Shown in pieces: positions 21,121-31,970 of a stretch of 64,000 nucleotides of DNA (position 1 is its first letter; each line of letters starts with the position of its first letter). The stretch is from Reticulitermes speratus (lineage: Eukaryota; Arthropoda; Insecta; Blattodea; Rhinotermitidae). Under the pieces are notes generated by a model. That model did not search any database. It was not told the origin of the DNA and worked only from the letters and a program-made list of their open reading frames with translations. The stretch is from assembly GCA_021186555.1 (NCBI GenBank), contig JAJKFL010000012.1:8355394-8419393 (forward strand), given 5' to 3'. The translations under genes were made by a program, and so were the position numbers.

Positions 21121-22214
21121 ATACAACCACTTTGTTTATGGGAGCGTTGACAGTGATATCCAAGTAATAATATTTGTTGGGGCAAGCGCTTTGGGCTGGT
21201 TGACATGGTCAGAGGTTGGTGGGAAATAAGACAGTAGACAGTAAAGGTTAAATATCCATGACGGTCATCAGGGACAGTTTTACCTTATCTCTGCTGAAGC
21301 GTCAAACGGTGAACACGTGTGGGAGAATAGATGTTCATACTTACACTAGCAATTAGGTGAGTCACTTTACCTTACAGGGAAGAGCTATCCGGTATCGCTT
21401 ATAAGCAAGGCTGTGTGCGAATAAGCGGTAGTCTGGACGGAGCAGTGGAAAGGCAATTCCTTTCCGGATTTAAACCCTGATTGACTAATCCCTTCTTCAC
21501 TCGTTTACTGACAGAGTTGTCGCCGTTCGCCGTGGACGCACACACATACACTCGAGGAGAAGTTTGAAGAATATGGTGGAAAGGGGTAAGTGACGGAACT
21601 GCGAAATTCTGTCACGTTGTTGGTCTGCGCCACTCGTGAACGACACTGCAGCTGCTTCCCCGTGACAAGCGTTGTGCAGGTATAATATAGTGGCAGCGGA
21701 ACTGTCGACGTCGCGTTGCATGGCCTGCGTCGTTCCTCTTTTGCTGGGCAACCTTCTCCGCATCATCTTCCAGTCGATAAACTGAGAAGTCTCTCATCCA
21801 ATAAAGATGTTTTATTATTCTTCTAGATTTTACATCTTCGTATCCTATTTCCATTCATTTCGCTTTTCTAAACTGTTTGGGGAAAAAAGGAGAAAGAAAT
21901 AAATTTTCGAAGAGGAACAGAAATAAACTGGGGCAGAAGTTCTTTTTTAAAAAGTCTCTTATTTCTGATTGCGCCATATTTCTAAAAAAGTTACTGTTTT
22001 TTCATCTTTTTTACTGATCTTTTCTATACCTCTCTTATCAAAAAGCTTAGTCGTGGTGGTTAAAATACCTTTCGTACTCTATACGTGTGTGTAGATCTAG
22101 GGCCGTTTAACCTTCTGAAGCACAGAAGTAGGCCTACTATTTTTTCCCCCCATTTTATAGAAGAGCATTACTTTAATTGGAGGTTCCCATGCTTCTTCTT
22201 CTGATAAGAGAACC
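21121..22214. other. Unassigned; one weak exon-like spot
   Basis: 21490-21780 is richer in C, G and CpG than its surroundings. At 21571 an ATG reads MVERG and runs into GTAAGT (21584-21589), which could be a short first coding exon. This could easily be chance, and no other support exists. The minus frames at 21497-21854 show no recognisable domain. Confidence 0.3.
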
Positions 22215-22222
22215 GTGTAGAT

Positions 22223-23006
22223 CAGTGGTATTCAACCTGGGTACGCGTACCCCGGGGGTACGCGAAAACATCTTAGGGGGTACGTGAAATTAAAAAAAAT
22301 TCATATTATTTCATGATAAACACTGAATAATCAGGGCCAGATTTAGGGTTAGCCACAAGAGACCCGGGGCCGATCCCTGTGGCCGTGCGGTCTAAGGGCC
22401 TGGGTCTTCGGCCGCTCGCTTACTAGGATCGTGGGTTCGAATCTCACGGGGCTATGGATGTCTGTCTCTTGAGAGTGTTGTGTGTTGTCAGGTCCCTCGT
22501 CCGGAGGAGTCCTACCGACTGTGGTGTGTCTAAATTGTGATCGTGAAGCCTCGACGAAACGAGGAGGCCCAGGCCCATATAAGGCTGTCGAGCCATAAAA
22601 AAAGAAAAAAAAAAAAGAAAAAACAAGAGACCCGGACGTAAGGACATGCGATTTGGGAGCGCCATTTTTTCTCTCTCTCTCTCCTTTATGGAATTCTTAT
22701 CAGGGCGGCTAGTTTCATTTTATTCCACATAGTGCATATAATTTTGCTTTGCTAAAATACCTTTGTTCCTTTATTAATTTTTATATGATAGGCAATAATA
22801 TATTTGTTATTAATAGCTTGACTCTCCTTTTTCTCATTTAAAACTTGTTATTGAATACATTATTTTGGATGTAATTTATTTAACTTATTTTAGATGTAGA
22901 TTATAGTCTATGTATAACTTGAATTATGCACCAAAAATTTTGGGGGTACAAAGTGAAGAGAAATTATATGTGGGGGTACGCGAACAAAAAAAGTTGAATA
23001 CCACTG
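22223..23006. mobile_element. hAT MITE interrupted by SINE B
   Basis: Inverted ends share cagtggtattcaac (14 bp). A perfect 8-bp TSD, gtgtagat, lies at 22215-22222 and 23007-23014. G-rich 'gggggtacgcg' blocks repeat inside both ends. Removing the nested SINE and one of its TSD copies leaves about 516 bp. No transposase remains. The nesting shows the hAT insertion came first. Confidence 0.95.
22368..22622 (+). mobile_element. SINE B nested in hAT MITE
   Basis: tRNA-like head ('gtggccgtgcggtctaagg', 'gggttcgaatctcac'), body with an internal deletion after 'gttgtcaggt', and an A-rich tail of about 25 bases broken by G. A perfect 13-bp TSD, acaagagacccgg, lies at 22355-22367 and 22623-22635. Confidence 0.95.
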
Positions 23007-23029
23007 GTGTAGATGATGATGAATATGGA

Positions 23030-23205
23030 GCACTGGTGGAATGGTACTGGCAGGGGCAAACACAAGTGCTCACAGAACAACCTGTCCCAGTGCCACTTTG
23101 TCCACCACAAATCTCATTTAGATTGACCAGCGATCGAACTCGTCTCTTGCCGCTGACAGGCTGGCGACTAACTGTCTGAGCATTACCACTCAACCTGTAG
23201 TCCGC
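23030..23205 (-). mobile_element. SINE F copy
   Basis: Complement of the element at 58375-58600: 'cactggtggaatggtactgg', 'gtcccagtgccactttgtcc', and B-box complement 'agcgatcgaactcgtc'. It begins just past the hAT TSD. Confidence 0.7.
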
Positions 23206-23689
23206 AGGCAACATATTGCCCGCGACACACTTTTTATTTTGTCCGCAGAGACATTTGGAACGAGTGAACATATTGTAACCAGTTCTGTGGCAAAGCCGAG
23301 ATAGAACGCTGAAGAAACTTTCAAGACCTACGAGCTGTGTATTTATGGAGACATGTACGTGACTATTTAGTTTTGTAAAAAATGTGCTAAAATATCGACA
23401 CTTTATCCTTGACTGTGAATTGCATTTCTTATAAATTTTTATTTTTATTATAAGTATATCTTTAATGCAAATGATGTATAGAGAAATACACAGGGAAAGT
23501 TATACATATAATTGTAAGTATACTTGTTCAATCTTCATTCTGTTTATTGAATTTCATGTTGCCTGCATGCAGACGAAGTTTTGTCGACGTTCTCTGCACC
23601 ACATAGAAGGTTGAGCGGGCCTGAGCTAGAAATGTGGCACGGGATTTAAATGACGAATTTCGTGGATAAGGGATTTTATTTAATTACGC
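23206..23689. other. No recognised feature
   Basis: AT-rich; nothing supported. Confidence 0.45.
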
Positions 23690-23890
23690 CTTTGACGACG
23701 GACATTCGTCTAAATTTTATGTAAATATTCAGTTCGTACGTCACAGAAAACAGGAGCCCGTTTCGAGTAGAAAACCAACCGGTTAATGCTGATGTAGGGA
23801 AGTGGTTACTGTTTATTGTGAGAATCCTGTGTACCACACAAATACACTGTGTGGCAAAATGCAGGTTCTTCTTATTACACAATGTGGTAC
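23690..23890 (+). repeat. Repeat I, copy 1
   Basis: 'cagttcgtacgtcacagaaaa', 'aaccaaccggttaatgctg', 'tgagaatcctgtgtaccac' and 'aatacactgtgtggcaaaatg' occur in the same order as in four other copies (43570, 43780, 48165, 58190). Unclassified interspersed repeat. Confidence 0.7.
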
Positions 23891-23949
23891 GTATATTTAC
23901 CACTCTGATTAAATGGTTACAGAAGAAATTCAACATACCAGTTTTCTCA

Positions 23950-24230
23950 GGGAGTTGAGATACCTGAGCCAGTATTGACTAAGCTAGAGACTGGAAGACC
24001 GGGATTCTATTCCGGTCAGAGATATATATTTTTCTCGTACAGCTTCCAGAAGAAGTCTGAGGCCCACCCAGCCTGATGTTTATGCAACAGATAGCGGATT
24101 ATCCTTTCTCGGGGATAAAGCGACCGGAGTGTGAATCTGACCACGGACTACCCTCTACTGCCGGGGTTAAGAAAGCGTGGAACTATACTCCAATTTTCCT
24201 GTACGCTTTCGTGGCATCGTGCGTAATTAA
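23950..24230 (+). mobile_element. SINE A copy, diverged
   Basis: A tRNA-like head ('tgagccagtattgactaagc', 'ccgggattctattcc') is followed by the standard body: 'tctgaggcccacccagcctg', 'ggataaagcgaccgg', 'tggaactatactcc'. The 127-codon frame at 24076-24459 starts inside it and is not a gene. Confidence 0.65.
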
Positions 24231-24827
24231 GCACGCGTCCAACTTTACCTTCTGCCATTTCTTCATGTCTGTAACTCTAACCCTTACGCCCTATGTAGAA
24301 TCAGTTCATATCTGGCCTTCCTGTCTTCCAGGCATAGACATGGGTGTAAGCCATCTTTGTTCTGTTATGGAACTGGACAGGGACGGATTTATTCGTATCG
24401 GCTTGTATACTTCAAGCTTCCTCTATGATTGTATAGCATTGCTGCCTTTACTGTACTAGTTTAGAGATCTGCATAGAGCAACACAGACGGAGGAAGGAAA
24501 TGAAGTGTGGGAAGTGAAAGGAAATTGATATATGTATTGGTCGTAGGCAGACGGAGTGGCTGTATGAAGGACGGAAGGGACGCGTATAGAAATAGTTATT
24601 GCGAGATACATCAAGGGTAAACGTGCTGAAGAGTAGTTCCGGCTCCTGCCAACAGATAGCTCTACTGACATAAAGAGCCCACGCAACAATAGTGGCCATT
24701 CTCCGGTTCTGCATCCGATTGCAAAACGGAGAATGTGGCTTTGTGTATTTTGAAATGTTCATCATTTACAGTATCTTTTGTCATAAAGTTAAAGAATTTT
24801 AAAGAAAAACCGAGTAAGCGCATAGGT

Positions 24828-25231
24828 CAGGGTGGAGGGGGCAGGTGAGCACCCAGAATTTTTGTTCGGGGGGGGGGGGTTCTGAACCTGAGGCTATATA
24901 TGATTTATGTTTGATTTTAAAAATTATGTTATAAAAATCATGTCGTAAGTATAACATAACATTGTTTGCAACTGCATTTATATACATACAAATATATATT
25001 ACATTTCCATGACTCAATCACTATGTCCTTTCTTATTGTTTTTTTTTTAGTTTTATTAATTTATTTTTCAAAATTCTAATGTACTACTCATAAGCCGATT
25101 TCAGTGGCTGATTTCAGCTGAAGGGTAAATCACGTAAAACTTTTATCATAATATCTACAAAATCTGTTTTTTTTTTAATTATGGTTTTGGGGGGTTTTGG
25201 GGGCTGCAGCCCCCCTTTGGGTGCGCCCCTG
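24828..25231. mobile_element. MITE-like repeat with G-rich inverted ends
   Basis: Starts 'cagggtggagggggcagg' and 'agcacccagaatttttg' and ends 'ctttgggtgcgcccctg', complementary at the terminal CAGGG and the inner 'gcaccca' block. Interior AT-rich with G-runs (24868-24880). The TSD is not clear. Typical of insect hAT-type MITEs, but not proven. Confidence 0.5.
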
Positions 25232-25239
25232 TAAGGGGG

Positions 25240-25455
25240 ACACAGTGTCATGAAGCAGTGGATGTGTAGCTCCGTAGTGGTCAGCGTCTAGTCCCAGAAG
25301 CTTTAGCTGCGGGGAAAGTACCCTTTGCCGGTGTGGATGCTGTGGCAAGAGGCAAATCTTAACCCTTGTCGGAAATCGACGGAACTCAATCTCGGTTCCG
25401 CTGTTGTCCAGCCCGTATCCTAGTCACTATACTGACTGAGCTATCACCGCACATA
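25240..25455 (-). mobile_element. SINE A copy, decayed body
   Basis: The head is preserved on the right ('agtcactatactgactgagc', A box complement). The B box complement is decayed. Scattered body marks ('gcggggaaagtaccctttgcc') lie to the left. Confidence 0.5.
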
Positions 25456-25577
25456 TCAGACGATAAGTAGAACATTGATGTTTTATAAAAATGTGAGGCT
25501 TTGCAAACTTTTTATGGGAGTGGAACTTTGGTTAAGAAAAGAAATGTTGCGTTTGAAGCAATGAAAAGAAATTTTAG

Positions 25578-26102
25578 TAGTATGTATGTATATATGTATG
25601 TATGTATGTATATATGTATTATGTATGTATGTATTATGTATTATGTATGTATGTATATATGTATGTATATATATGTATGTGTATAATTTGTATATATGTA
25701 ATGTTATGTATGTATATATGTATATATATGTATGTATGTATATATATGTATGTATATATGTATGTATATATGTTTTAATGTATTATTATGTATATATATG
25801 TTATATATGTTGTATGTATGTATATATGTATGTATATATAGATGTATGTATGTAATATATGTATGTATATATGTATGTATATATGTATGTATGTATATAT
25901 GTATGTATATTATGTATGTATGTATATATGTATGTATATATGTATGTATGTATATATGTAATGTATATATATATGTTATGTATGTATATATGTATGTATA
26001 TATGTATGTATGTATATATGTATGTATATATATGTATGTATGTATGTATGTATATATGTATGTATATATTATGTATGTATATGTATTATATGTATGTATG
26101 TA
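25578..26102. repeat. TATG/TATA tetranucleotide array, about 525 bp
   Basis: Almost pure tatgtatg/tatatatg repeats with irregular TA expansions and single-base slips. Long Met/Tyr/Val/Cys/Ile frames on the plus strand and Tyr/Thr/His/Ile frames on the minus strand are products of the repeat. Confidence 0.98.
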
Positions 26103-26583
26103 AGTCACGCGATTTGTTAGATTAATATAAAACAAAGGAAATACATACATGTATACGGACGAATCAGGTAAATGGAAGAATAAACGACAACACACAAACC
26201 CAGTTAACTCACCGTAACAGAATAACAGACGAGAAATGAAGATGCTTTGAAAAATTCGTCTTTATAATGTGGAGAATCAACCATTATATTTACACCTACA
26301 TTCACAAACGGACCAGAAGGCTGCTGACCCCAGTACACGATACTACACAACACAGGGGCCCGATCTGCTTTGGATTGAGTTACGTATTAAGGTCAACATA
26401 TAACGCCACAACACTAGAGGTTTGCACCACCAACAATATAATTATTGTCTGTTAAAAAAACATTTTTATCTTGTACAGAATATTTTAATCCTGTTTTAGC
26501 TGTATTTTAAAATACAGGCTCTACCTTTTATACGATAGAGAGATTAACGATGTAGTCTACAACAGATTGTCGAACCATACAAA
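26103..26583. other. No recognised feature
   Basis: Unique-looking sequence between the array and the Tigger-like MITE. The 62-codon frame at 26267 is unsupported. Confidence 0.45.
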
Positions 26584-26585
26584 TA

Positions 26586-27071
26586 CAGTGGAACCTCGAA
26601 CTTCGAACACAATCCGTTCCAGAAGACGGTTCGACTTTCAAGTTGTTCGACTTTCGAGTTAAATTTCCCCATAAGAAATAATGTAAATTGAATTAATCCG
26701 TTCCAGACCCCCAAAATTTACCCAATATAGAACATTTTAAGTGCCTATTTCAAAAGATCATAACGATAAAACAAGTATATTTAATTGCAATAATTGAAAA
26801 TTTTTATTTATAATAATACATACATAAAAAATATTGTATAATAATCAATCAATAATAATAGTAGGAGGGATATTACTGTTCACTGGAAGGTGAATTACCC
26901 TTCTTTCATCTGGACCAAGCAGAGAGAGAAGGCGACCACGTGACGACCACGTGATTCTTTGGTCGACTTTCGAGTTTTTGTTCGAGTTTCCAATCCGGAT
27001 TTTCCTCGAATTTTTTGTTCGAGTTTCAAGTTGTTCGAACATCAAACCGTTCGAAGTTCGAGGGTCCACTG
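26586..27071. mobile_element. Tigger/pogo-like MITE
   Basis: A 486-bp element with 23-bp inverted ends (cagtggaacctcgaacttcg / cagtggaccctcgaacttcg, one mismatch). TA lies at 26584-26585 and 27072-27073. Inner 'gttcgactttcgagtt' blocks form further inverted repeats. Interior is AT-rich ('taagaaataatgtaaattg'), with no transposase. Confidence 0.9.
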
Positions 27072-27099
27072 TAGTGGTTTGTCAAAGACGTTGGTTTTA

Positions 27100-27210
27100 T
27101 ATTTGGCAGCCTGTGCTCCCTGAGGATGGTGCACTAGCTCCGAAACATGTAGCAGCTGTATGTGTAACTCCTTATATGTAAATATTAGTGTGAATTTGGC
27201 TGGTGTAATA
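27100..27210 (+). mobile_element. Solo foldback-family arm with hammerhead-like motif
   Basis: GCTCC (27115-27119) pairs with GCAGC (27152-27156) in 4 of 5 positions. The core CTGAGGA is at 27120-27126, stem II is GGTGC...GCTCC (one mismatch), GAAAC is at 27142-27146 and GTA at 27149-27151. A decayed family mark 'gtgaatttggctggtg' follows. No opposite arm found. Confidence 0.65.
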
Positions 27211-28046
27211 AATTGGCTACGTTGATTATATTTACAAGTTAAGTGCTGTTGTTTGCACTGCACGGTTATGGGAGGGATAAAAAGGGCATACAAAATTATC
27301 CTCTGGGAAAGGTAACTGAAGAAATTATTTGCGTGACCAAGATGTAGTTGGTAATATAATATTAATATGTATATGAAAGGTATTGGGTGTTGGTTGGCAG
27401 GTCTTGCATGCAAGTGGCATAACAAGCGAGTAACACCTTGACCTGATGCAGCATCCATCAACTTTCGTCGGACCAGACTCAGACACGGCTCCCTGCTACT
27501 TTTATTATGACTGTGTTCTGTTGTGTTTGATGAAGATAATTTCCGAGTAGCTGATGTCAGAGATTTCGCATGTCTCATTTAGCAAACGTATGTCACAAAC
27601 AGAGGAAGCTGTCAGTGAAATGGTATGAGTACTGTAAATCGTGTGCGTGGAAGATGACACTGGGATTGAGTGTCTGGATATAAAAAGGAATGTCACAGTG
27701 GAAACGGGGAGTCCTGCAAGTGACGGCTCATTCCAACTTAACATTCACTTCAGCAGTTCGCAGCGTCTGCCCGCCAAATTTAGCTCCACACTTCGTCTAT
27801 TTATGCTTGTGTTTTATAACAAATCCTGTAATTTAGGAAGGTGAAAAAAAAAAGTACATGTTTGGTTTGAAGTTTGGTGTCTTTGTCGTTGTGACGCCGA
27901 AAGATAACGCGTTTTGTCAAACGGACATGACGTCATTTGCTACTGGAACTGCATATGAGAGTGGCTTAAGCCCTTTCGTATTTAACAAACAGTTCTTAAA
28001 TTTCTGCCGCATCCCAATATCGGATTTTGTGCCTGTGTATCTCTTT
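27211..28046. other. No recognised gene; broken minus frame
   Basis: A 178-codon minus frame (27042-27578) starts here but runs through the foldback arm and the inverted repeat of the Tigger-like MITE, so it is not a credible protein. The rest is unassigned. Confidence 0.5.
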
Positions 28047-28112
28047 CCAGGGGCGTTCGCAAAATTGCTAAAAGCGACTGTTAGCTTCGTCATGTGTGTC
28101 TGACCGTCCGCC
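28047..28112 (+). repeat. Repeat J fragment
   Basis: 'gcgttcgcaaaattgctaaa', 'agcgactgttagcttcg' and 'tgaccgtccgccca' match 2196-2240 and 40385-40440. Confidence 0.6.
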
Positions 28113-28182
28113 CAAGTATATTCTGAGTAGTGTAACCTGTAAAACTTTTCATTGTGTATTTTTTGATCCATATATTGCTTCA

Positions 28183-28443
28183 AGCCGATCCCAGTGGCCG
28201 CTAGGTCTAAGGCGTGGGTCTGCGGCCGCTCGCTTGCTGGGATTGCGGGTTCGAATCCCACCGGAGGCATGGATATCTGTCTCTTATGAGTGTTGTGTGT
28301 TGTCAGGTAGAGGTCTCTGCGTTGTGCCGATCACTCGTCCAGAGGACCTACAGAGTGTGGTGTGTCTACAATGAGTGTGATCGTAAAGCCTCGTAAGGGG
28401 AGGTCATGACCCGAATACGGGCCGAAGCGCCACAGGGGAAAAA
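28183..28443 (+). mobile_element. SINE B copy with TSD
   Basis: Full head with intact B box (gggttcgaatccc). A 3' subtype ends 'cgggccgaagcgccacaggg' rather than 'gctgtcgagccata'. A 12-bp TSD with one mismatch, tat[a/g]ttgcttca, lies at 28171-28182 and 28444-28455. Confidence 0.92.
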
Positions 28444-28455
28444 TATGTTGCTTCA

Positions 28456-29068
28456 TATTTATGTGTGTAATTGCTATTCTTGTTAGGCAGTTGCACTAAT
28501 GCTGTATGTTACTGCTCGGATGCCACTTACGCCGCTGCAGCTCTCATCACTGCTCTCCTCACGTGTGTTTAAACTGAGCTTGCAACAGATATCCCTTTGA
28601 AGTGCCGCTGTGGCGCCACCTGCATCTCCCACAAGGTGTTTCTGTCGCTCTACGTGACGTGTTTGCCTTCCGCGTGTCCTTGAACTTTGTCTTGTGTCAT
28701 ATGATCCCCATGATCGCTTGTCCCCTAGCTGAACCTGGGATACATGCAACATGCAAATGCTGCTAGTAGACAGACCTTGTGATACTAAGTGACATGAGCC
28801 AAGGGAGTGACAGGTCCATCCGTCTGTCGCAGTAAGGAGTATTTATTGGCTTATTTATTACTGTGGCAATCCATTTGGACTTTGCCTATTGTCTGAATAA
28901 AATACAACGTACCTAGAAGACGAGGTTTCGGAGTCTGGGAGTCTGGTTCTTTCTCCTTCCTCTAGTAAATTTGGGGGGGGGGGGGTTCCGAGTTGGGCCC
29001 CTTATATAAAGCTTTATCAATAGACCTACTGCTGAAGATTATGTACTGAAGATACTCGGAGGGGTGGG
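28456..29068. other. Unassigned; locally GC-richer
   Basis: 28490-28760 has more G, C and CpG than its neighbours and an 89-codon minus frame, but no domain or splice support. A G-run lies at 28973-28986. Confidence 0.4.
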
Positions 29069-29318
29069 GGCGGCATAGCGTAGTCGGTATAGCGACTACG
29101 CTACGGGCTGGACGGTCCGGATCTTGAATCCCGGTGGGGGCAAGAGATTTTCTCCATACCCGTTCAGACCGGTTCTGAGGTCCAGCCAGCCTCTTGTGTA
29201 ATGGGTACCGGGGCTTCCACCCCACTCTAGCACCGAGATTAAGAGTTGGTAGAGCTATACCTGTACTCCCCCCTGTGTGCTACCACTGGCATGTTACAGG
29301 GCGATTTTTTACCTTTTT
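29069..29318 (+). mobile_element. SINE A reference copy
   Basis: The best-preserved SINE A. Head: 'gcatagcgtagtcggtatag' (A box) and 'ggatcttgaatcccggtgg' (B box). Body: 'tctgaggtccagccagcctc', 'accgggg', 'gagattaagagttggtagag', 'ctatacctgtactcccccc', ending 'catgttacagggcgattt'. It serves as the standard for the other calls. The TSD is not evident. Confidence 0.85.
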
Positions 29319-29894
29319 ACTGAAGGTAATCTATGTCCCATATGTTGGCCTAATGGACCCAGTGCAGTAGGTTTCGCAGGAGATTATCCTTTAACGTTAC
29401 CCAGAACAATGTTTCTCTGTAAGGTTGACAGGTTTTAGTGAACAGAGATGCTATGAACGTTACCAAAACTTAACGCCAGGCAGCAGGTCGGATCTTCAGT
29501 GGCCAAACAGGCTGGAAATTTAATTACCATACAGATAGAATGTACCGTTCTACGTTGTTCGGCTGTACGTTGGGATTTTCAGGAACGTAGCTACACCGTT
29601 AAACCGAGGAGTTACTATATAAGAGGCAAATAAATGCTACATAAAGATTTGCTCTATAATATTACAGTTAACCTAGTAATTGAAACAAATATTCCGAAAC
29701 GTCGTGTATATTAAGTATGTCTAAGACAATGGGAAGTGGCCAACTTAATATTCTTGTAATTAATCAACCACTGTCACAGACTTTTCCTGATTTGTTTCAG
29801 TTCATATATTACCACTTTGTAAATTATTCATATTACATTCTATGTTAGCAGTAAAGGTAACGTTGTCCCTGTGTTTTCTCAAGTACCACGTCGT
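29319..29894. other. Mostly unassigned
   Basis: 'ttccgaaacgtcgtgtat' at about 29693 is a scrap of the family-K arm. Otherwise nothing. Confidence 0.4.
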
Positions 29895-30122
29895 GAAGAC
29901 GTATGGAAGAGTTGGTGCACAGCCCCACGCATTATAAACCTTGGTAATAGATGGAGGCGTGTGGTGGGATTCGTTCCTCAAAGGAAGGGCCCCCGGCACC
30001 CATTGGCTGATAAGGCCCAGACGGTCTGGACGTTTTGGAGAAAGAATAAGCCTCTACCCTGCACTAGAATCGAACCCCGTCAATCTGCAGTTAGCCTGAT
30101 TTATCACGGCTCTTCTGTATGA
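29895..30122 (-). mobile_element. SINE A copy
   Basis: Complement of the family: 'taaaccttggtaatagatgg', 'cagacggtctggacgttttgg', B-box complement 'agaatcgaaccccgtc', decayed A-box end near 30110. Confidence 0.65.
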
Positions 30123-30189
30123 CCTGTGCAATTGATGAGGGTTGTTGATCCGTTGAAGACCTTAACTAAATAAGTGACTTAAGTCACTA

Positions 30190-30720
30190 ACTTTATGGGA
30201 CATATTCCTTCCTGAAAAGCTAATACTTCCTTTGTTAGTCAAGAAATTCCCCGCATTTTATGGAAGCCGAAGGTTCATTACGGCTTTTACAAGGGCGCCT
30301 TACTTGTTTCTCTCATGAGCCAGATTAATCCAGTCCACGCCTTCCCAACTGATTTCCCTAAGATCAATTTTAATACAGTATTGTCTTCTATCTACGCCTG
30401 GATGTTCCAAGTGGCCTCTTTCCCTCAGGTTTCCCCATCAAAACTCCGTATACACCTTTCCTCTCCCCGATACGTGCCACATGCCCACCATCTCACTCTG
30501 TTTAATCACTCGACTAATATTGGGCGAGGGTAAAAATCACGAAACCCTCATTATGCAGTCTTTTCCAGTCAACTGTTACCTCGTCCGTAGGCCCAAATAT
30601 CTTCCTCATATCCTGTTCTCCAACACCCTAAGCCTATGTACCTCCCTCAATGTGAGAGACAAAGTTTCACACCCATACAAAACAACAGGCAAAATTATAA
30701 TTTTGTATCTCTTAGTCTTT
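30190..30720 (-). mobile_element. LINE, 5'-truncated, minus strand
   Basis: The longest copy of the (GTTA)n-type LINE here. Reading on the minus strand from 30720, translated pieces include LYGCETLSLTLREVHRLRVL (about 30620-30680) and WEGVDWINLAHE near the end, followed by the 'attttatggaagccgaagg' untranslated part. Several frameshifts and stops break it. It ends near 30195 without a clear tail. Confidence 0.8.
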
Positions 30721-31029
30721 ATATTTTTGTATAGAAGACTGGAAGCCAAACATTCTGGACCAAATGTTAGCAGTCATTCCCTGAGTTCAGTCTGCACTTA
30801 CTTTCTTCATGAAGACACTTCTGATTTGCTAGGGTTGTTCCCAAATATTTGAACTTTGCCACACTTTCAAAAGGTTTATTACCGGTCTTTATATTGTGAT
30901 CTGTGCAGTGATGACGTGTTTAGAGAATCCATTGAAGGCCTTAGTGAGGGTAACGGTAGAGTGACAATTGTCATGATGATAACAGTGTTGAGTAGTAAGT
31001 TGTTGGTGATAATGGTGACTGTTTTGCAG
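30721..31029. other. Sequence upstream of the exon candidate
   Basis: If 31030-31191 is an exon, this is intron. It ends 'gtgactgttttgcag', an acceptor with a modest pyrimidine tract. No other feature. Confidence 0.4.
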
Positions 31030-31191
31030 GAAGCGCCGCGTGCTGATGCTGCGCGCGCTCGGAATGCGTCTGCTCACGCGGCTGCTGTTGCTTGTCTGTT
31101 CGCTCAGCCTGGTATCTCTACTGTTCCTCAGCCGTTGCGGCCTGAACGTTGAGACGGAGATGCAGCTCGAACCTGGCACCGGTAAGTACGC
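31030..31191 (+). CDS. Candidate internal exon encoding a membrane anchor
   Basis: The block is 162 bases (54 codons), preceded by 'gttttgcag' (AG at 31028-31029) and followed by GTAAGT (31192-31197). It is open in the frame that starts one base in: KRRVLMLRALGMRLLTRLLL, then LVCSLSLVSLLFLSRCGLN and VETEMQLEPGT. That gives a basic stretch, a hydrophobic span of about 18-20 residues, and a polar stem. This is the layout of a type II membrane protein such as a Golgi glycosyl- or sulfotransferase, but no family can be named. The exon is phase-symmetric, so splicing in or out would keep frame. It is strikingly CpG-rich against AT-rich surroundings. The other two plus frames hit stops inside the block. 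A start could be ATG 31046 or 31064 if it were a first exon, but the acceptor argues for an internal one. Confidence 0.55.
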
Positions 31192-31513
31192 ACACAGTTT
31201 ATGTGGTAGAGCGACAACCGAATGCTTATCCACTGGCAGGTTTGGCTACTAGGGCAGAGCCAGCACCCCCTCCGTCGTGTATATATATCAGACAGTGGTC
31301 ATCGTCAACAAGAGGGTGTAAACCAACTTATGGCTTGTTCCTTCGCCATATGTCTTGATCTCTACATCTTATCTTTGATCGACCAATGTTTCTTCTGTCA
31401 GTTGGAATGTATTCATAAACCATCGTGGGTTTGCATGTATCGTTGATTCTTACTAAATTTTGTATCTGCTTTCATCTGTAAACCGTCATAATTTATTTCC
31501 AATTATGTGTATT
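31192..31513. other. Sequence downstream of the exon candidate
   Basis: Starts with the putative donor GTAAGTACG. Frames continue past it for 20 codons but lose the composition of the exon. Nothing else recognised. Confidence 0.4.
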
Positions 31514-31522
31514 TATCTTATT

Positions 31523-31782
31523 GGCCGGTCCCAGTGGCCGCGCGGTCTAAGGCGTGGGTCTGCGGGCCGCTTGCTTGCTGGGATTGCGGGTTCGAATCCC
31601 GCCAGGGACATGGATGTCTCTCTCTTGTGAGTGTTGTGTGTTGTCAGGTGGAGGTATCTGCATGGGGCTGATCACTCGTCCAGAGGAGTCCTACGGATTG
31701 CGAAGTGTCTTGAGTGTCATCGTGAGGCTTCGATAATGAGGAAGCCCTGGCCCACTAGGGGCTGTTGCGCCATGGGAAAAAA
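31523..31782 (+). mobile_element. SINE B copy with TSD
   Basis: Intact A box (tggccgcgcggtctaaggcg) and B box (gggttcgaatccc). The 3' end is of the 'ggggctgttgcgccatggg' subtype. A 9-bp perfect TSD, tatcttatt, lies at 31514-31522 and 31783-31791. Confidence 0.92.
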
Positions 31783-31970
31783 TATCTTATTCCTTGTTTC
31801 GTTTTATGGTCATATAATGTATATCCTGCGACCGACGTCAAGAATTCCGTATTCCCTGTTTCAATTCTTTTTTCATGCTGTTTTGTTAAATTTACATTCT
31901 TAAACACGTATATGAGCATTGCTACCACCACTGTCTTATATAATTGTAAAAGCAATTTTATATATTATAG

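Noticed and set aside
24076-24459. 127-codon plus frame
   Set aside because: Begins in a SINE A copy; no family resemblance.
25704-26195. 163-codon Tyr/Thr/His frame and its plus-strand counterparts
   Set aside because: They are translations of the TATG array.
27042-27578. 178-codon minus-strand frame
   Set aside because: It runs through a hammerhead-bearing foldback arm and into the inverted repeat of a Tigger-like MITE. No domain.
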